From: AC-32 sp963736055
Lineage (GTDB): Bacteria; Actinomycetota; Thermoleophilia; Gaiellales; Gaiellaceae
Length of the DNA stretch: 64,000 nt
Direction of reading: 5' to 3'
Assembly (NCBI GenBank): GCA_963736055.1
Contig: CAVTNM010000009.1
Span: 186,001 to 250,000 of the forward strand
Both the position numbers and the translations under genes were made by a program. The notes beneath the pieces were generated by a model, which searched no databases, had not been told where the DNA came from, and worked only from the letters and a program-made list of their open reading frames with translations. Below, in pieces: positions 1 through 7,882 of the stretch (the first letter of the stretch is position 1; every line of letters begins with the position of its first letter).

Positions 1-83
1 CGGACGAGGCTTCCGACGCGGACGCCCTCTTCCGGCTCGCCGACCGCCGCCTCTACGAGTCGAAGCGCGCCAAGGCGGCCTGA
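1..83 (+). CDS. GGDEF-type diguanylate cyclase, C-terminal end (partial)
   Basis: Only the last 26 codons are present; the gene begins before the window. The residues ADRRLYESKR match the closing helix of GGDEF domains (usually AD.ALY.AKR), which make cyclic di-GMP. No catalytic residue lies in this stretch, so activity cannot be judged. The stop codon overlaps the convergent rluD 3' end by about 31 bases. The call rests on one short motif. Confidence 0.6.
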   Translation, partial: DEASDADALFRLADRRLYESKRAKAA

Positions 84-943
84 AGCTCCGGCGGCAGCGG
101 CGACTCGACCTGGACCGCCTCTCCCGTGATCGGATGGGCGAACGCCAGGCGCCAGGCGTGAAGGAACTGGCGCTTCAGGCTCTCGTCCGGGACGCCGTAC
201 ACCGGGTCACCGACGACCGGAAGGTCGATCGCAGCCAGGTGAACCCGGATCTGGTGCGTCCGACCGGTCTCCAGGCGGACATCCAGGAGAGCGTGCCGCT
301 CGAGCAGGCGCTCGACCTCGAAATGCGTGACCGCGTCGCGCGGGGTGTCGGTGTCGAGCGAGCGGCGCGTGGGCTCGTGGCGGTCACGGCCGATCGGCGC
401 CTCGATCCGGCCCTTCCAGGAGCGCGGCCGTCCGCGCACGAGCGCCTTGTACCGGCGCTCGAGCCCGCGGCTCCGCACCAGCTCACGCAGCCGCTCGTAC
501 GCCTCCTCCGTGCGCGCGACCACCAACAGGCCGGAAGTGTCCCGATCGAGGCGGTGCACGATTCCCGGCCGGTCCTCGTCGCCCCCGGCGGCTCGCCCGA
601 CGAGCCCGTGGACCAGCGTTCCGGACGCATGCCCCGGTGACGGGTGGACGACGATTCCGGCGGGCTTGTCCACCACGAGCACGTGTTCGTCCTCGTATGC
701 GATGCGGAGCGGCACGTCCTCCGGCTCCAGGCCTGGCGCGGAGCTCTCGACGACCTCCAGCTCTACCTCTTCCCCACCCTCGAGGCGGTAGCTCTTCGAC
801 CGCTTGCTGCCGTCCACGAGGGCCGCGCCGTCGTCGAGGAGCCGCTCGGCCGCTCCGCGCGAGCCGACCTCCGGAAGCGAGGCGAGGAAGCGATCGAGCC
901 GCTCGCCCGCAGCCTCGGCGGGGACGACGATTCGCAAGGGCAT
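53..943 (-). CDS. rluD: Ribosomal large subunit pseudouridine synthase, RluD/RluA family
   Basis: Converts uridines in 23S rRNA to pseudouridine. The 296-residue product has an N-terminal S4 RNA-binding domain (about residues 13-65) and a catalytic domain with HRLDRDTSG at 130-138; Asp133 is the expected nucleophile. RTHQIRVHLA is also typical of the family. The ATG at 943 gives a normal family length; longer upstream reading runs into lspA. It is the last gene of the run yggU-traR-lspA-rluD, with a 26-base gap after lspA. Whether its target is the RluD or RluC site is not decided by sequence. Confidence 0.93.
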   Translation of the reverse strand: MPLRIVVPAEAAGERLDRFLASLPEVGSRGAAERLLDDGAALVDGSKRSKSYRLEGGEEVELEVVESSAPGLEPEDVPLRIAYEDEHVLVVDKPAGIVVHPSPGHASGTLVHGLVGRAAGGDEDRPGIVHRLDRDTSGLLVVARTEEAYERLRELVRSRGLERRYKALVRGRPRSWKGRIEAPIGRDRHEPTRRSLDTDTPRDAVTHFEVERLLERHALLDVRLETGRTHQIRVHLAAIDLPVVGDPVYGVPDESLKRQFLHAWRLAFAHPITGEAVQVESPLPPELQAALARFDS

Positions 944-969
944 CGCCTGCGAGGCCGCCGGGTAGGCGC

Positions 970-1521
970 TCAGCGCTGCCGGGTCTCGCCCAGCAGGAGC
1001 ACGACGAACAGGATCCCGACCCCGACGACGATGAAGCTGTCGGCCAGGTTGAACGCAGGCCAGTAGCGCAGGTCGAGGAAGTCGGTCACGTGGCCGAGCC
1101 GGATCCGGTCGATCAGGTTCGAGGTCGAGCCGCCGATCAGAAGCCCGAGCGCGACCGGCAGCACCGGATGGCGGGCGCCGGAGCGCGCGAAGAATACGAG
1201 CATCCAGCCGACCGCGATCGCCGTCAGCGCCGTCACCACCGGCGTCGCACTTGCGAACAGCCCGAAGGCGATCCCGGAGTTCTGGACGTGGTGGATCGAG
1301 AACGGGCCGAGGACGTGGAGCGCGTCGCCGAGGGTGAGCTGCGAGGAGACGATGAGCTTGGTCAGCTGATCGGCCGCGATCGCCGCGATCACCACCGCGC
1401 CGAGCCCCGCCCACTGGGATGCCTGCGCCGCGAGCGAGCGCTCCGCCACCGACACGGGCGTCAGGGCGTCCGTGCTCGAGCCGACGCGCACGTCGAGCGT
1501 TCGCGTGGCCGGCTCCGTCAC
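970..1521 (-). CDS. lspA: Lipoprotein signal peptidase (signal peptidase II)
   Basis: Inner-membrane aspartyl protease that removes signal peptides from prolipoproteins. The 183-residue protein has about four hydrophobic segments after a 35-residue hydrophilic N-terminal extension. GGSTSNLIDR is at 130-139, and the catalytic pair is expected at Asp147 (VTDF) and Asp161 (FNLAD). The GTG start has a good ribosome site (GGAGGA) and overlaps the traR stop as GTGA. It would process lipoproteins such as the one at 27 kb. Confidence 0.93.
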   Translation of the reverse strand: MTEPATRTLDVRVGSSTDALTPVSVAERSLAAQASQWAGLGAVVIAAIAADQLTKLIVSSQLTLGDALHVLGPFSIHHVQNSGIAFGLFASATPVVTALTAIAVGWMLVFFARSGARHPVLPVALGLLIGGSTSNLIDRIRLGHVTDFLDLRYWPAFNLADSFIVVGVGILFVVLLLGETRQR

Positions 1522-1886
1522 CCGCGCTCCTCCTTGCGCTTGCAGTCGATGTCGCGGGTCGTCCACGGGAGCGCCTCGAGGCGCTCTTCCCCGATCGGCT
1601 GGCCGCACGTGACGCAGATGCCGTAGGTCCCGTGATCGATCCGCTCGAGCGCCGCGTCGATGGCCTCCAGCAGCCGGCCTTCGCTCTCCTCGAGCGTGTA
1701 GTCGAGCTCCCGGTCGAACGTGACGGTGGCCATGTCACCGGGGTGGTTGTCGGCGGTGCTGTCTTGCGTCTCGTCCTGGATCGCGCTGGGATTCTCCTCG
1801 TGGAGGTAGTCGATCGCCTCTTGCACGCGCTTGCGCTCGTCGAGCAGCCGCTTGCGGAACTGATCGGTGTCGATCGCGGTGCTCAC
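1518..1886 (-). CDS. TraR/DksA family zinc-finger protein
   Basis: A 122-residue member of the DksA/TraR family, which binds the RNA polymerase secondary channel or acts as a small zinc protein. An N-terminal helical part is followed by the finger region: Cys91, Cys94 and Cys115 are present. The third ligand position (112, usually Cys) is Asp in the order D-I-D-C. The acidic coiled-coil tip motif of DksA is not clear. The GTG start overlaps the yggU stop, and the gene sits in the usual slot between yggU and lspA. Confidence 0.85.
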   Translation of the reverse strand: MSTAIDTDQFRKRLLDERKRVQEAIDYLHEENPSAIQDETQDSTADNHPGDMATVTFDRELDYTLEESEGRLLEAIDAALERIDHGTYGICVTCGQPIGEERLEALPWTTRDIDCKRKEERG

Positions 1887-2164
1887 GCGAGTGCTTCTTC
1901 CAGCCGGCGCTCGCTCTCGGACCGGTCGATCCCATCCATCTGGACGACCTTCTCCCGGGCCGCCAGGCCGGAGACGATCGTCAGGGATCGTCGCGGGAGG
2001 CCGAGGCTGCGGGCCAGCAGGTCGAGGACGGCCTCATTGGCGCGCCCGCCCTCCGGAGCCGCTGTCACGCGCACCTTCCAGCCGTCACCATGACGGCCGA
2101 CGAGCTCGTTGCGGCGCGCGCCCGGCGCCACGCGCAGCCGCAGCCGCGTCGAAGCTTCTGTCAT
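1883..2164 (-). CDS. yggU: DUF167/YggU family protein
   Basis: A 93-residue protein of the conserved DUF167 family, of unknown biochemical role, that accompanies yggT/sepF genes. The family core is visible as RLRLRVAPGARRNE, then APEGGRANEAVLDLLA, then SLTIVSGLAAREKVV. The ATG at 2164 gives the family length. AATACT lies 6 bases upstream, which suggests a leaderless message. An alternative in-frame ATG is at 2182. It heads the yggU-traR-lspA-rluD run and is separated from divIVA by the inserted region. Confidence 0.85.
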   Translation of the reverse strand: MTEASTRLRLRVAPGARRNELVGRHGDGWKVRVTAAPEGGRANEAVLDLLARSLGLPRRSLTIVSGLAAREKVVQMDGIDRSESERRLEEALA

Positions 2165-2236
2165 GACCCAAGTATTGCTCATGGCTGAGACCGGCTGAGG
2201 GCGCCTGAACCAAACCCGCACGGTTTCGGCAAAAGC

Positions 2237-2262
2237 TGAGCCCTTCGTATCAGGCGGGCTCA
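2237..2262. repeat. Inverted repeat upstream of yggU
   Basis: TGAGCCC and GGGCTCA form a perfect 7-bp inverted repeat with a 12-base spacer. It lies between yggU and the flank of the inserted region. It may be an operator or a terminator remnant; there is no U-tract. Confidence 0.35.
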
Positions 2263-2281
2263 ACGCTACTCAGGCGGGGGT

Positions 2282-2291
2282 GGGGTACCAA
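2282..2291. repeat. Left att-like direct repeat (GGGGTACCAA)
   Basis: The 9-mer GGGGTACCA here recurs at 5779-5787, and GGGTACCAA recurs at 5792-5800. It lies immediately beside the integrase scar that ends at 2295. The pair would bound the 3.5 kb insert between divIVA and yggU. Reading it as an attachment-site remnant is inference. Confidence 0.4.
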
Positions 2292-2294
2292 TGG

Positions 2295-2450
2295 CTACCC
2301 GGCGAGCGCCTCCCCGATCGCGGCCGTCACCGTCTCCGACTCGATCTTGTGCACATAACCCTGGGTGGTGGCGAGGTCGGCGTGGCGGGCGAAGTCACGG
2401 ACGTGTACGAGCGGGATCGCCGGGTGGTTGGCGCGAGCGCAACCGCGAGG
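2295..2450 (-). pseudogene. Tyrosine recombinase (integrase) C-terminal remnant
   Basis: The minus strand reads PLVHVRDFARHADLATTQGY followed by VHKIESE and a TAG stop at 2295. This is the C-terminal end of a phage-type tyrosine recombinase, with the HADLATTQ helix and the nucleophilic Tyr. The catalytic Arg boxes and the rest of the gene are absent, so it is a fragment. From 2440 to 2530 the plus strand reads RNREVINRARREAYG, possibly another mobile-element fragment. The remnant sits at one edge of the inserted region. Confidence 0.7.
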
Positions 2451-2529
2451 TGATCAACCGGGCTCGACGAGAGGCTTACGGGGCGAAGCGTCCGCACCGG
2501 TACCCGGCGCAGCGAGCCTCCCCGCGAAC

Positions 2530-3043
2530 CTAGCGGAGCGTCAAGGCGACGATACGACCTCCGCCCACGACGTTTGCGGCCCAGGCGACACGGCGTCCCT
2601 CGATCGAAAGACCGATCGGTACTATCCGGGCGCGCCAGAGAAGGGCCGGGCGGCCGGCGCGGAGGGTGTAGATCGCCCTGCCGACACGATAGACGACGCC
2701 GCCGGTCCCGATCGCGAGATCAGACGCTGACGACGCGGGTCCCGGCGAGTGCCAACGAGGGCGGTTGCAGGTCGATCCGGTAGCCGCCGGCGTCCCCGAG
2801 CACGGAGTCTTTCCCGGTGGGCAGGTCGCGGACGTGAACCCGGTATCGATCCAGCTGAGAGCTGATCCAGGCGACCTCGTTGCCGTCTTGGGCGAACGTC
2901 TGACTTCCCTCCGTGATCGCAAGCGTTCGTAGCTTCACCGGCTTTGTCCTTGCGGCCGCGGGTCCCGTTGCAGCGCTCGCCGATAGCGCGAGCAACAGCA
3001 ACGGGCCCGCAAAGAAGAGGCCCCGCCTGGACACACGTCTCAT
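2530..3043 (-). pseudogene. Secreted beta-propeller-like protein, internally deleted
   Basis: This is a broken paralogue of the gene at 3055-4191. The first 107 codons from the ATG at 3043 encode a signal peptide and match residues 1-103 of the neighbour, ending at a stop after SLALAGTRVVSV. The last 65 codons, in a different frame, match the neighbour's final 65 residues (IGLSIEGRRVAWAANV against IGLSIEGKRIAWAVNV). About 205-210 middle residues are missing, and the junction near 2720-2735 is frameshifted. The deletion is direct from comparison with the intact copy. Confidence 0.8.
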
Positions 3044-3054
3044 CGCACCTGACC

Positions 3055-4191
3055 TCATGGGACAGTCACCGCGACGACGCGGCCGTGCCCCTTCACGTTG
3101 ACCGCCCACGCGATCCGCTTGCCCTCGATCGAGAGGCCGATCGGGGTTCCGCTCGCTCGCCAGACGAGCTTTGGAGTTCCTCCGGCGAGTAGATGGATCT
3201 TGCTGCCGACGAGGTAGACGATGCCTGCCTTGCTCACGCTGAGCTTCGAGGCGGTCGTCCTTGGCACAGAGGTCGTGCCGATGAGCGTTCCCTGTTCTGG
3301 GTTGTATCGCTCGATCGCCTTTGTCCCGTCCGCTCGCTCGATCAGCACGGCAAGCTGGTGGAAGTCGAGCGCGATTGCTCTTACCGACCCGACCGGGGCG
3401 ACACTGCTTGATCGGTGAGCGACGCCGTTGAAGAGCCCGCGGAAGACCTCGACCGGACCGTTTTGCCTGACCCTTGGGGCGCTTCCTAGATCGGTCGTGA
3501 CCGGCGTCTCCGCCGGCGCAACCGCGATCAACCCCTGTGAGATCTGGACAGAGGACTGCGGGTCATGGGCCGAAAAGGCGACCATGACCGGAGGGGGAAT
3601 CCCAGGGATCGTCGACGCCTCATACTGGCCAGTTACGACGACGACTCCGCCGACGGCATCGAGCCGGTGGCAGTTGTTGCCGCCCGGGTCGTCGCAGTTC
3701 TCATAGGTGGTCCCGTACACGAGCGTCGGGCCATCACCGGCGAGACCGCCGAGGAACGAGCCTCCATTGGGCGACTGGCTGTCGCTGAAGAGGTCGATTG
3801 CGGTTGCGTAGGGGTCCCACGGAGCGGCAGTCTCGAGTTGGCTCTCAAGGCTGTTGCCGCCGCGCGGGAAGGTGTTCCAGAGCGCGCTTGATCCGGCGAG
3901 GGCCAGCGACGGCGTCCATCGCGACCCGCTCACAGGTGTACCCGTGCGGCCGACAATTGCGCTCGCTCGGACGGTGAGGCTGCGCACGTGAACCTTGTAG
4001 CCGCGGTCGACCCAGGCGATCGTGCTCTCATCCTGCGCGAAGGCATGAATCAGCCCGTTCTCCACCACGAGCGTGTGCGGCTTCACCTGGTTCGCCTTGC
4101 CTGCAGCAGGCTTAGTTCCGGTGCTTGCCGATAGCGCGAGCAATAGCAACGGGGCTGCCAACAATGCGCCCCACCTGAAGAAACGTTTCAT
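3055..4191 (-). CDS. Secreted beta-propeller-like protein of unknown function
   Basis: A 378-residue protein with an N-terminal signal peptide (MKRFFRWG then a run of Leu/Ala to about residue 25). The rest is beta-rich, with repeated patterns such as STIAWVDRGYKVHVR and KRIAWAVNVKGHGRVVAV, resembling blades of WD40/TolB-like propellers. No catalytic motif is recognised. ATG at 4191 follows GGTGAGAGCG, the same leader as its neighbour. It is 5 bases downstream of the 4197-5303 gene and probably in one transcript with it. It lies in the inserted region, where base composition is visibly less GC-rich. Confidence 0.7.
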   Translation of the reverse strand: MKRFFRWGALLAAPLLLLALSASTGTKPAAGKANQVKPHTLVVENGLIHAFAQDESTIAWVDRGYKVHVRSLTVRASAIVGRTGTPVSGSRWTPSLALAGSSALWNTFPRGGNSLESQLETAAPWDPYATAIDLFSDSQSPNGGSFLGGLAGDGPTLVYGTTYENCDDPGGNNCHRLDAVGGVVVVTGQYEASTIPGIPPPVMVAFSAHDPQSSVQISQGLIAVAPAETPVTTDLGSAPRVRQNGPVEVFRGLFNGVAHRSSSVAPVGSVRAIALDFHQLAVLIERADGTKAIERYNPEQGTLIGTTSVPRTTASKLSVSKAGIVYLVGSKIHLLAGGTPKLVWRASGTPIGLSIEGKRIAWAVNVKGHGRVVAVTVP

Positions 4192-4196
4192 CGCTC

Positions 4197-5303
4197 TCAC
4201 CTCACATGACCTTTCGAGACTGCCGCGAGCACGCGGGCCATCGGTACGAAGACGATGTGGCCGCGCGGTGTGCCGGGCCACTTGTTCACCACGTAGACGA
4301 CACCCAGCCGGTCGATCTGCCCGTCGTCTCCCTGTGTGTACGGATACGGGCCTACGCCCCTTCCGAGGCTGACGTCCTTGCCTGTCTTCAGCTGCAGAGC
4401 GTGCAGCGAGCGAGGGCCGGCGTACTCCCCGTAGACCGAGTAGATCGCGATCCCGTCCTGCAGGTCGAGATGCGCTGCGCGCAGCGGCACCCGCCACGAC
4501 CGGACAAACGCCCCGGTCTTCGCGTTGTAGAGCTCGATCCTGTTGGTGGTCGTCAAGACCGCGAGGCTGTTGCCGCTGAGGGCTGCCTCTTTCGCCGTGC
4601 CGCGGTTGCCCTCGAGCAGCAGCTTGCCGCTCGTCGAGTAGACGCCGACGCTGCCTACCCCGCCGCTCAACCGATAGTGGCTCGGCCAGAGCGCCATAGA
4701 GCGGACGACCGCAATGCGGCCAGCGTCGACCGACTCGGCGACGATTGCTCCCGGCCCGCTGACGATGGGCTTGAGTGCGCGCGTGCCGACCAGGCTCAGG
4801 CGCCCGTTCGACATGCTGTCGGCTGAGCCGGTCGTCCAGCTGCTGACTGCGATCACGTTGCCCGAGCCGGCCAATCCGCTCAGCCAGTCGCCCCTCTCCA
4901 TCCGGGCCTCATAGTCGTCGCCGCGGATCGCGGCAGCGACCTGCCGCAGGTGCAGGCGCGGAAGCGGGGTCGTGAGGAGATACTCGTCGGTCTCACTCGG
5001 GCTGCCACCCCGGGCGATCCAGGCGATGCGGTTGGTTGCGGCGGCGAATGCCGCTCCGCCTCCGCGACCGTGGACGATCGAGCCGTGGCCGGTCAGGACG
5101 TTCCAGACGTGGACACTCTGCGACGTCACTCCGTAGGGCCTGACGCCGTACACGACGCGCGCCCCGTCGAATGCGAGCCCCGTAACTTCACCACTCGTCG
5201 GCACGGAACGTGTCGGCGGCGCCTTCCCTGCTGCTGCCGGCACGACGAGGACGAGCAGCAACGGGAGCAGGGCTACCAGTAACCATTTCGAGAGCTGTCT
5301 CAT
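4197..5303 (-). CDS. Secreted beta-propeller-like protein of unknown function
   Basis: A 368-residue protein with a signal peptide (hydrophobic run at about residues 8-25, LLVALLPLLLVLVV). It is beta-rich with WD-like repeats such as VTGLAFDGARVVYGV and LAVLTTTNRIELYNAKTGAF. It resembles the two downstream genes in leader, signal peptide and repeat style, so the three look like a duplicated family. ATG at 5303 is preceded by GGAGGTGAGAG. An in-frame GTG lies 9 bases upstream. Function is not recognised; export and surface or periplasmic location are inferred. Confidence 0.7.
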   Translation of the reverse strand: MRQLSKWLLVALLPLLLVLVVPAAAGKAPPTRSVPTSGEVTGLAFDGARVVYGVRPYGVTSQSVHVWNVLTGHGSIVHGRGGGAAFAAATNRIAWIARGGSPSETDEYLLTTPLPRLHLRQVAAAIRGDDYEARMERGDWLSGLAGSGNVIAVSSWTTGSADSMSNGRLSLVGTRALKPIVSGPGAIVAESVDAGRIAVVRSMALWPSHYRLSGGVGSVGVYSTSGKLLLEGNRGTAKEAALSGNSLAVLTTTNRIELYNAKTGAFVRSWRVPLRAAHLDLQDGIAIYSVYGEYAGPRSLHALQLKTGKDVSLGRGVGPYPYTQGDDGQIDRLGVVYVVNKWPGTPRGHIVFVPMARVLAAVSKGHVR

Positions 5304-5394
5304 CGCTCTCACCTCCGCCCTGAATGCTCGCTCCCGCGCCGCTCAGCGACATCGGGGCCGCTGCTGATCGAGAGACCGCCGAAAATACGGAGAC

Positions 5395-5422
5395 GGAAGT
5401 CCTTACATTTGCAGGAACTTCC
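5395..5422. promoter_or_regulatory. Operator-like inverted repeat
   Basis: GGAAGT and ACTTCC are perfect 6-base arms (8 of 9 when extended) separated by an A/T-rich centre. It lies 92 bases upstream of the 4197-5303 start. A regulator-binding site is inferred from symmetry only. Confidence 0.3.
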
Positions 5423-5778
5423 TTTCGCGGGTCGTCTCGATCTAGACTCGCTGGGCTGTCCGGCCCCGGAGAGGAGCAGAGTCGACCTCGCAGGGCCGTC
5501 CGCACGCGATTTTCCGCCACGCACTCGAGCGCGGGACCTGACCGTTGCCGAAGCGGTCTCGAAGGAACTGCCTCCCTCCGCTCGACCTGACCGACTACTG
5601 GTTCCTCGGAACGGCCGTCGTCCTCGCCGGGAGCGCCCCGACGGCATGCAGCTTCGATAGAACCTACGCCAAGCGCATCGCGCACAAGGCGCTGCGGTTG
5701 ACGATCATCATCGACTTCCTGGTGAACCTCTACGTGATGCCGCTGCGAGTGGGTGCGACGGATCGTCGACGAGCAGTA

Positions 5779-5800
5779 GGGGTACCAGCGCGGGTACCAA
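5779..5800. repeat. Right att-like repeats (two GGGTACCA copies)
   Basis: GGGGTACCA at 5779-5787 and GGGTACCAA at 5792-5800 both match the single copy at 2282-2291. Together they bracket the inserted region. No integrase gene remains at this end. Confidence 0.4.
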
Positions 5801-5895
5801 CCCCACGGGCCGGCGACGCTCTACGACGCCATTGGCAGAGATTTTCCGCGTGGACGACGGATGTCTCCCTCACCCAAGTGTAGGTTCGCACCCCG

Positions 5896-6360
5896 TCAGG
5901 CGGCCTCTGCTTCCGTCGTCGTCCCCGGCTCGTCGCTTGGCCCGTCGTCACGCAGGCCGTCGTCGACCGCGTCGAGAGCTGCCTCGAGCAGCGCCCGGAC
6001 CTTGCGCGACTCGCCGAGCAAGCGCTCGCGCTCGGCTGCGGCTGCGCGGGTGACGGCTCGCGCCTCGGTATGGGCCTCTTCCACGATCAGGCCGGCCTCC
6101 CGCCGCGCCTGGTCCTTCAGCTCATGGGCGGATCGCTCGGCCGAGACAAGTGTGTTCCGCAGGAGCGTCTCGGCGTCACGGTGACGTTCGACTTCCGACT
6201 CCAGCTGCTCGATCCGGTCGGCGAAATCGGCGCGCTGGCGCCAGACCTCTTCGAACGACTCTGCGATCTCTTCGATCAGGCGATCAACGGGCTGGCGGCG
6301 GTAGCCGAGCAGGCCCCGCCTCAGGCCCAGGTGGTGGAGCTCGACTGGCGAGATGGTCAT
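5896..6360 (-). CDS. divIVA: DivIVA-domain coiled-coil protein
   Basis: A 154-residue DivIVA family protein, a membrane-curvature and polar or septal scaffold. The N-terminal motif SPVELHHLGLRRGLLGYRRQPVDRLIEEI matches the lipid-binding DivIVA module. The rest is a long coiled coil with regular heptads to about residue 135, then an acidic tail. The ATG at 6360 lies 13 bases after the yggT stop. It is the last gene of the pgeF-yggS-sepF-yggT-divIVA run. Confidence 0.85.
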   Translation of the reverse strand: MTISPVELHHLGLRRGLLGYRRQPVDRLIEEIAESFEEVWRQRADFADRIEQLESEVERHRDAETLLRNTLVSAERSAHELKDQARREAGLIVEEAHTEARAVTRAAAAERERLLGESRKVRALLEAALDAVDDGLRDDGPSDEPGTTTEAEAA

Positions 6361-6373
6361 GGCTGTCTCCTTC

Positions 6374-6676
6374 TCAGTTGAAGCGGTTGAAGAGCTCGTC
6401 GACGACCCGCATGAGCACGAAGAGCGAGAAGATGGCCACGACGGGCGAGAGATCGAGCGGCCCGAGAGGCGGCAAGACGCGCCGGAAGAGGCGCAGGTAG
6501 GGCTCGCACACGTCGCGCAGGAAGTCTGCGACTCGGCGAACCCAGACGGAGTAGGGCAGGCGTACCCACGACGTCAGGACGTACGCAAAGATCAGCAGGA
6601 TGTAGACGTAGATGAAGACGTCGATGAAGTGGTTGATCGACGTCGCGGTGTCTACGAGCAGCGCAAGCGTGGCCAT
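6374..6676 (-). CDS. yggT: YggT family membrane protein
   Basis: A 100-residue integral membrane protein with two hydrophobic segments (about residues 15-38 and 75-95) and the motif PYLRLFRRVLPPLGPLDLSPVVA between them, which is the YggT signature. Family members accompany sepF and affect division-site or thylakoid organisation in other organisms, but the biochemical role is not known. It lies between sepF and divIVA, as is common in Gram-positive bacteria. Confidence 0.9.
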   Translation of the reverse strand: MATLALLVDTATSINHFIDVFIYVYILLIFAYVLTSWVRLPYSVWVRRVADFLRDVCEPYLRLFRRVLPPLGPLDLSPVVAIFSLFVLMRVVDELFNRFN

Positions 6677-6715
6677 CAGGCGTGAGTTCGGCTCAACAGT
6701 GCCGATTCCTCGGAG

Positions 6716-7270
6716 CTACGCCTGGTTGAAGAAGCCGCGCTCGATCAGCCGAGCCCGCTCCTCCGCCGAGACCTCGACGTTTCTCGGCGTGAGCAGGAAC
6801 ACCTTGTCGGCGACGCGCTGCATGCCGCCGTCGAGGGCATAGGTGAGACCGCTGGTGAAGTCGATCAGGCGCTTCGAGAGCTCTTGGTCCGCGCCCTGCA
6901 GGTTGAGGATCACCGGGATCGCGTCCTTGAACTTGTCGGCGATCTGCTGCGCGTCGTTGAAGCTGCGCGGCACGACCAGGTGCACCTGGACGGACGGGAC
7001 CGCGCGGATCGGCGCCGCGTCGGGCTGCCGGCGCTGGCTCCGAGGCCGCGCTGCCGTGCGCTGCGGAGCTGCCTCTTCGGGGTCCGGGTCGGTCCAGTCG
7101 TCGAAATCCTGCTGGCGCCCACGAGGGGTCAGGCGGCGGACGTTCGGGCGCTCGCTGTAGGTGCGCTCGAGGTCCTCCTCGGTGAGGTAGCCGTCCTCGT
7201 CCCAGTCGTCCTCCTCCTCGGCGATCCCGAAGTAGACCAGCGTGCGGTTCCAGGCGTCTCCAAATCCCAT
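6716..7270 (-). CDS. sepF: Cell division protein SepF
   Basis: SepF binds FtsZ and anchors it at the membrane. The 184-residue protein starts with an amphipathic segment MGFGDAWNRTLVYFGIAEEE, followed by an acidic, Arg-rich linker. The SepF domain is at about residues 95-180 (VVPRSFNDAQQIADKF, then VILNLQGADQELSKRLIDF). The ATG at 7270 places the membrane anchor correctly. It lies 12 bases downstream of yggS. Confidence 0.93.
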   Translation of the reverse strand: MGFGDAWNRTLVYFGIAEEEDDWDEDGYLTEEDLERTYSERPNVRRLTPRGRQQDFDDWTDPDPEEAAPQRTAARPRSQRRQPDAAPIRAVPSVQVHLVVPRSFNDAQQIADKFKDAIPVILNLQGADQELSKRLIDFTSGLTYALDGGMQRVADKVFLLTPRNVEVSAEERARLIERGFFNQA

Positions 7271-7282
7271 GGTTCGGGAATG

Positions 7283-7882
7283 TTAACCCCGGTAGAGCAC
7301 GGACCCCAGCCGCACCATCGTCGCGCCTTCGTCGGCGGCGATGCGGTAGTCCTGGCTCGTCCCCATCGACAGCTCGCCGAGGCCGTGGCGCTCGGCCAGC
7401 TCCCGAAGGCGGCGGAAGTACGGCCGGGACGTTTCGGGGTCGCCGGTCTCGGGTGGCATCGTCATCAGGCCCTTGGTGTTCTCGTAGAGGGCGAGAAACT
7501 CCTCCAACCCGCGCTCGGGGATGCCCGATTTCGACTCCTCGCCGGAGAGGTTGACCTCGATCAGGGCCGGAATCTCGAGCCGTCTCGCCGCCGATTCGCT
7601 CGAGAGCGAGTGGCAGAGCTCGCAGAGCTCGTTCACCGTCGTGGCCTTTCGGCTCTGGAGATGCCCGATGAAGTGCCAGCGGAAGGACTCGCCGTAGCGC
7701 GCGTGCTTCGCCTCCAGGTCCTGGGCCCGGTTCTCGCCGACCACCTCCACCCCGGCTTCGACCAGCGCGGCCAGGTCTTCCACCGTGACGTACTTGGTGG
7801 CGGCGACGATCGTCACCTCGGGGCCGAGCTCGCCGCGGATGCGCTCGTAGTTCGACCGGACTGTCTCAGCCGATGTAGCCAA
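7283..7882 (-). CDS. yggS: YggS family PLP-binding protein
   Basis: PLP homeostasis protein with an alanine-racemase-like barrel. PLP Lys is in VAATKYV near residue 29. HFIGHLQSRK, SGEESKSG and SMGTSQDYRIAADEGATMVRLG are family signatures. The only upstream start that fits is a TTG at 7882 overlapping the pgeF stop. It gives 199 residues, about 25 fewer than E. coli YggS, with the losses in N-terminal and middle loops. The pair pgeF-yggS is conserved next to division genes. Confidence 0.9.
   Translation of the reverse strand: MATSAETVRSNYERIRGELGPEVTIVAATKYVTVEDLAALVEAGVEVVGENRAQDLEAKHARYGESFRWHFIGHLQSRKATTVNELCELCHSLSSESAARRLEIPALIEVNLSGEESKSGIPERGLEEFLALYENTKGLMTMPPETGDPETSRPYFRRLRELAERHGLGELSMGTSQDYRIAADEGATMVRLGSVLYRG

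Larger units (their letters stand above)
5304..5895. other. Long intergenic stretch: promoter region, gene remnant and att-like repeats
   Basis: Between divIVA and the propeller genes. It contains an inverted repeat (GGAAGTCC at 5395, GGAACTTCC ending at 5422), which may be an operator for the minus-strand operon. From about 5581 to 5755 one plus frame reads like a membrane-protein piece (LTDYWFLGTAVVLA, then KALRLTIIIDFLVNLYVMPL) without a proper start, probably a remnant. Tandem GGGTACCA copies follow at 5779-5800. No intact gene is supported. Confidence 0.5.

Noticed and set aside
2440..2533. HNH endonuclease fragment
   Set aside because: Only RNREVINRARREAYG is suggestive. No His-Asn-His residues can be placed.
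5878..5900. tRNA T-arm-like GTAGGTTCGCACCCC
   Set aside because: No acceptor stem, anticodon arm or D arm can be paired around it.
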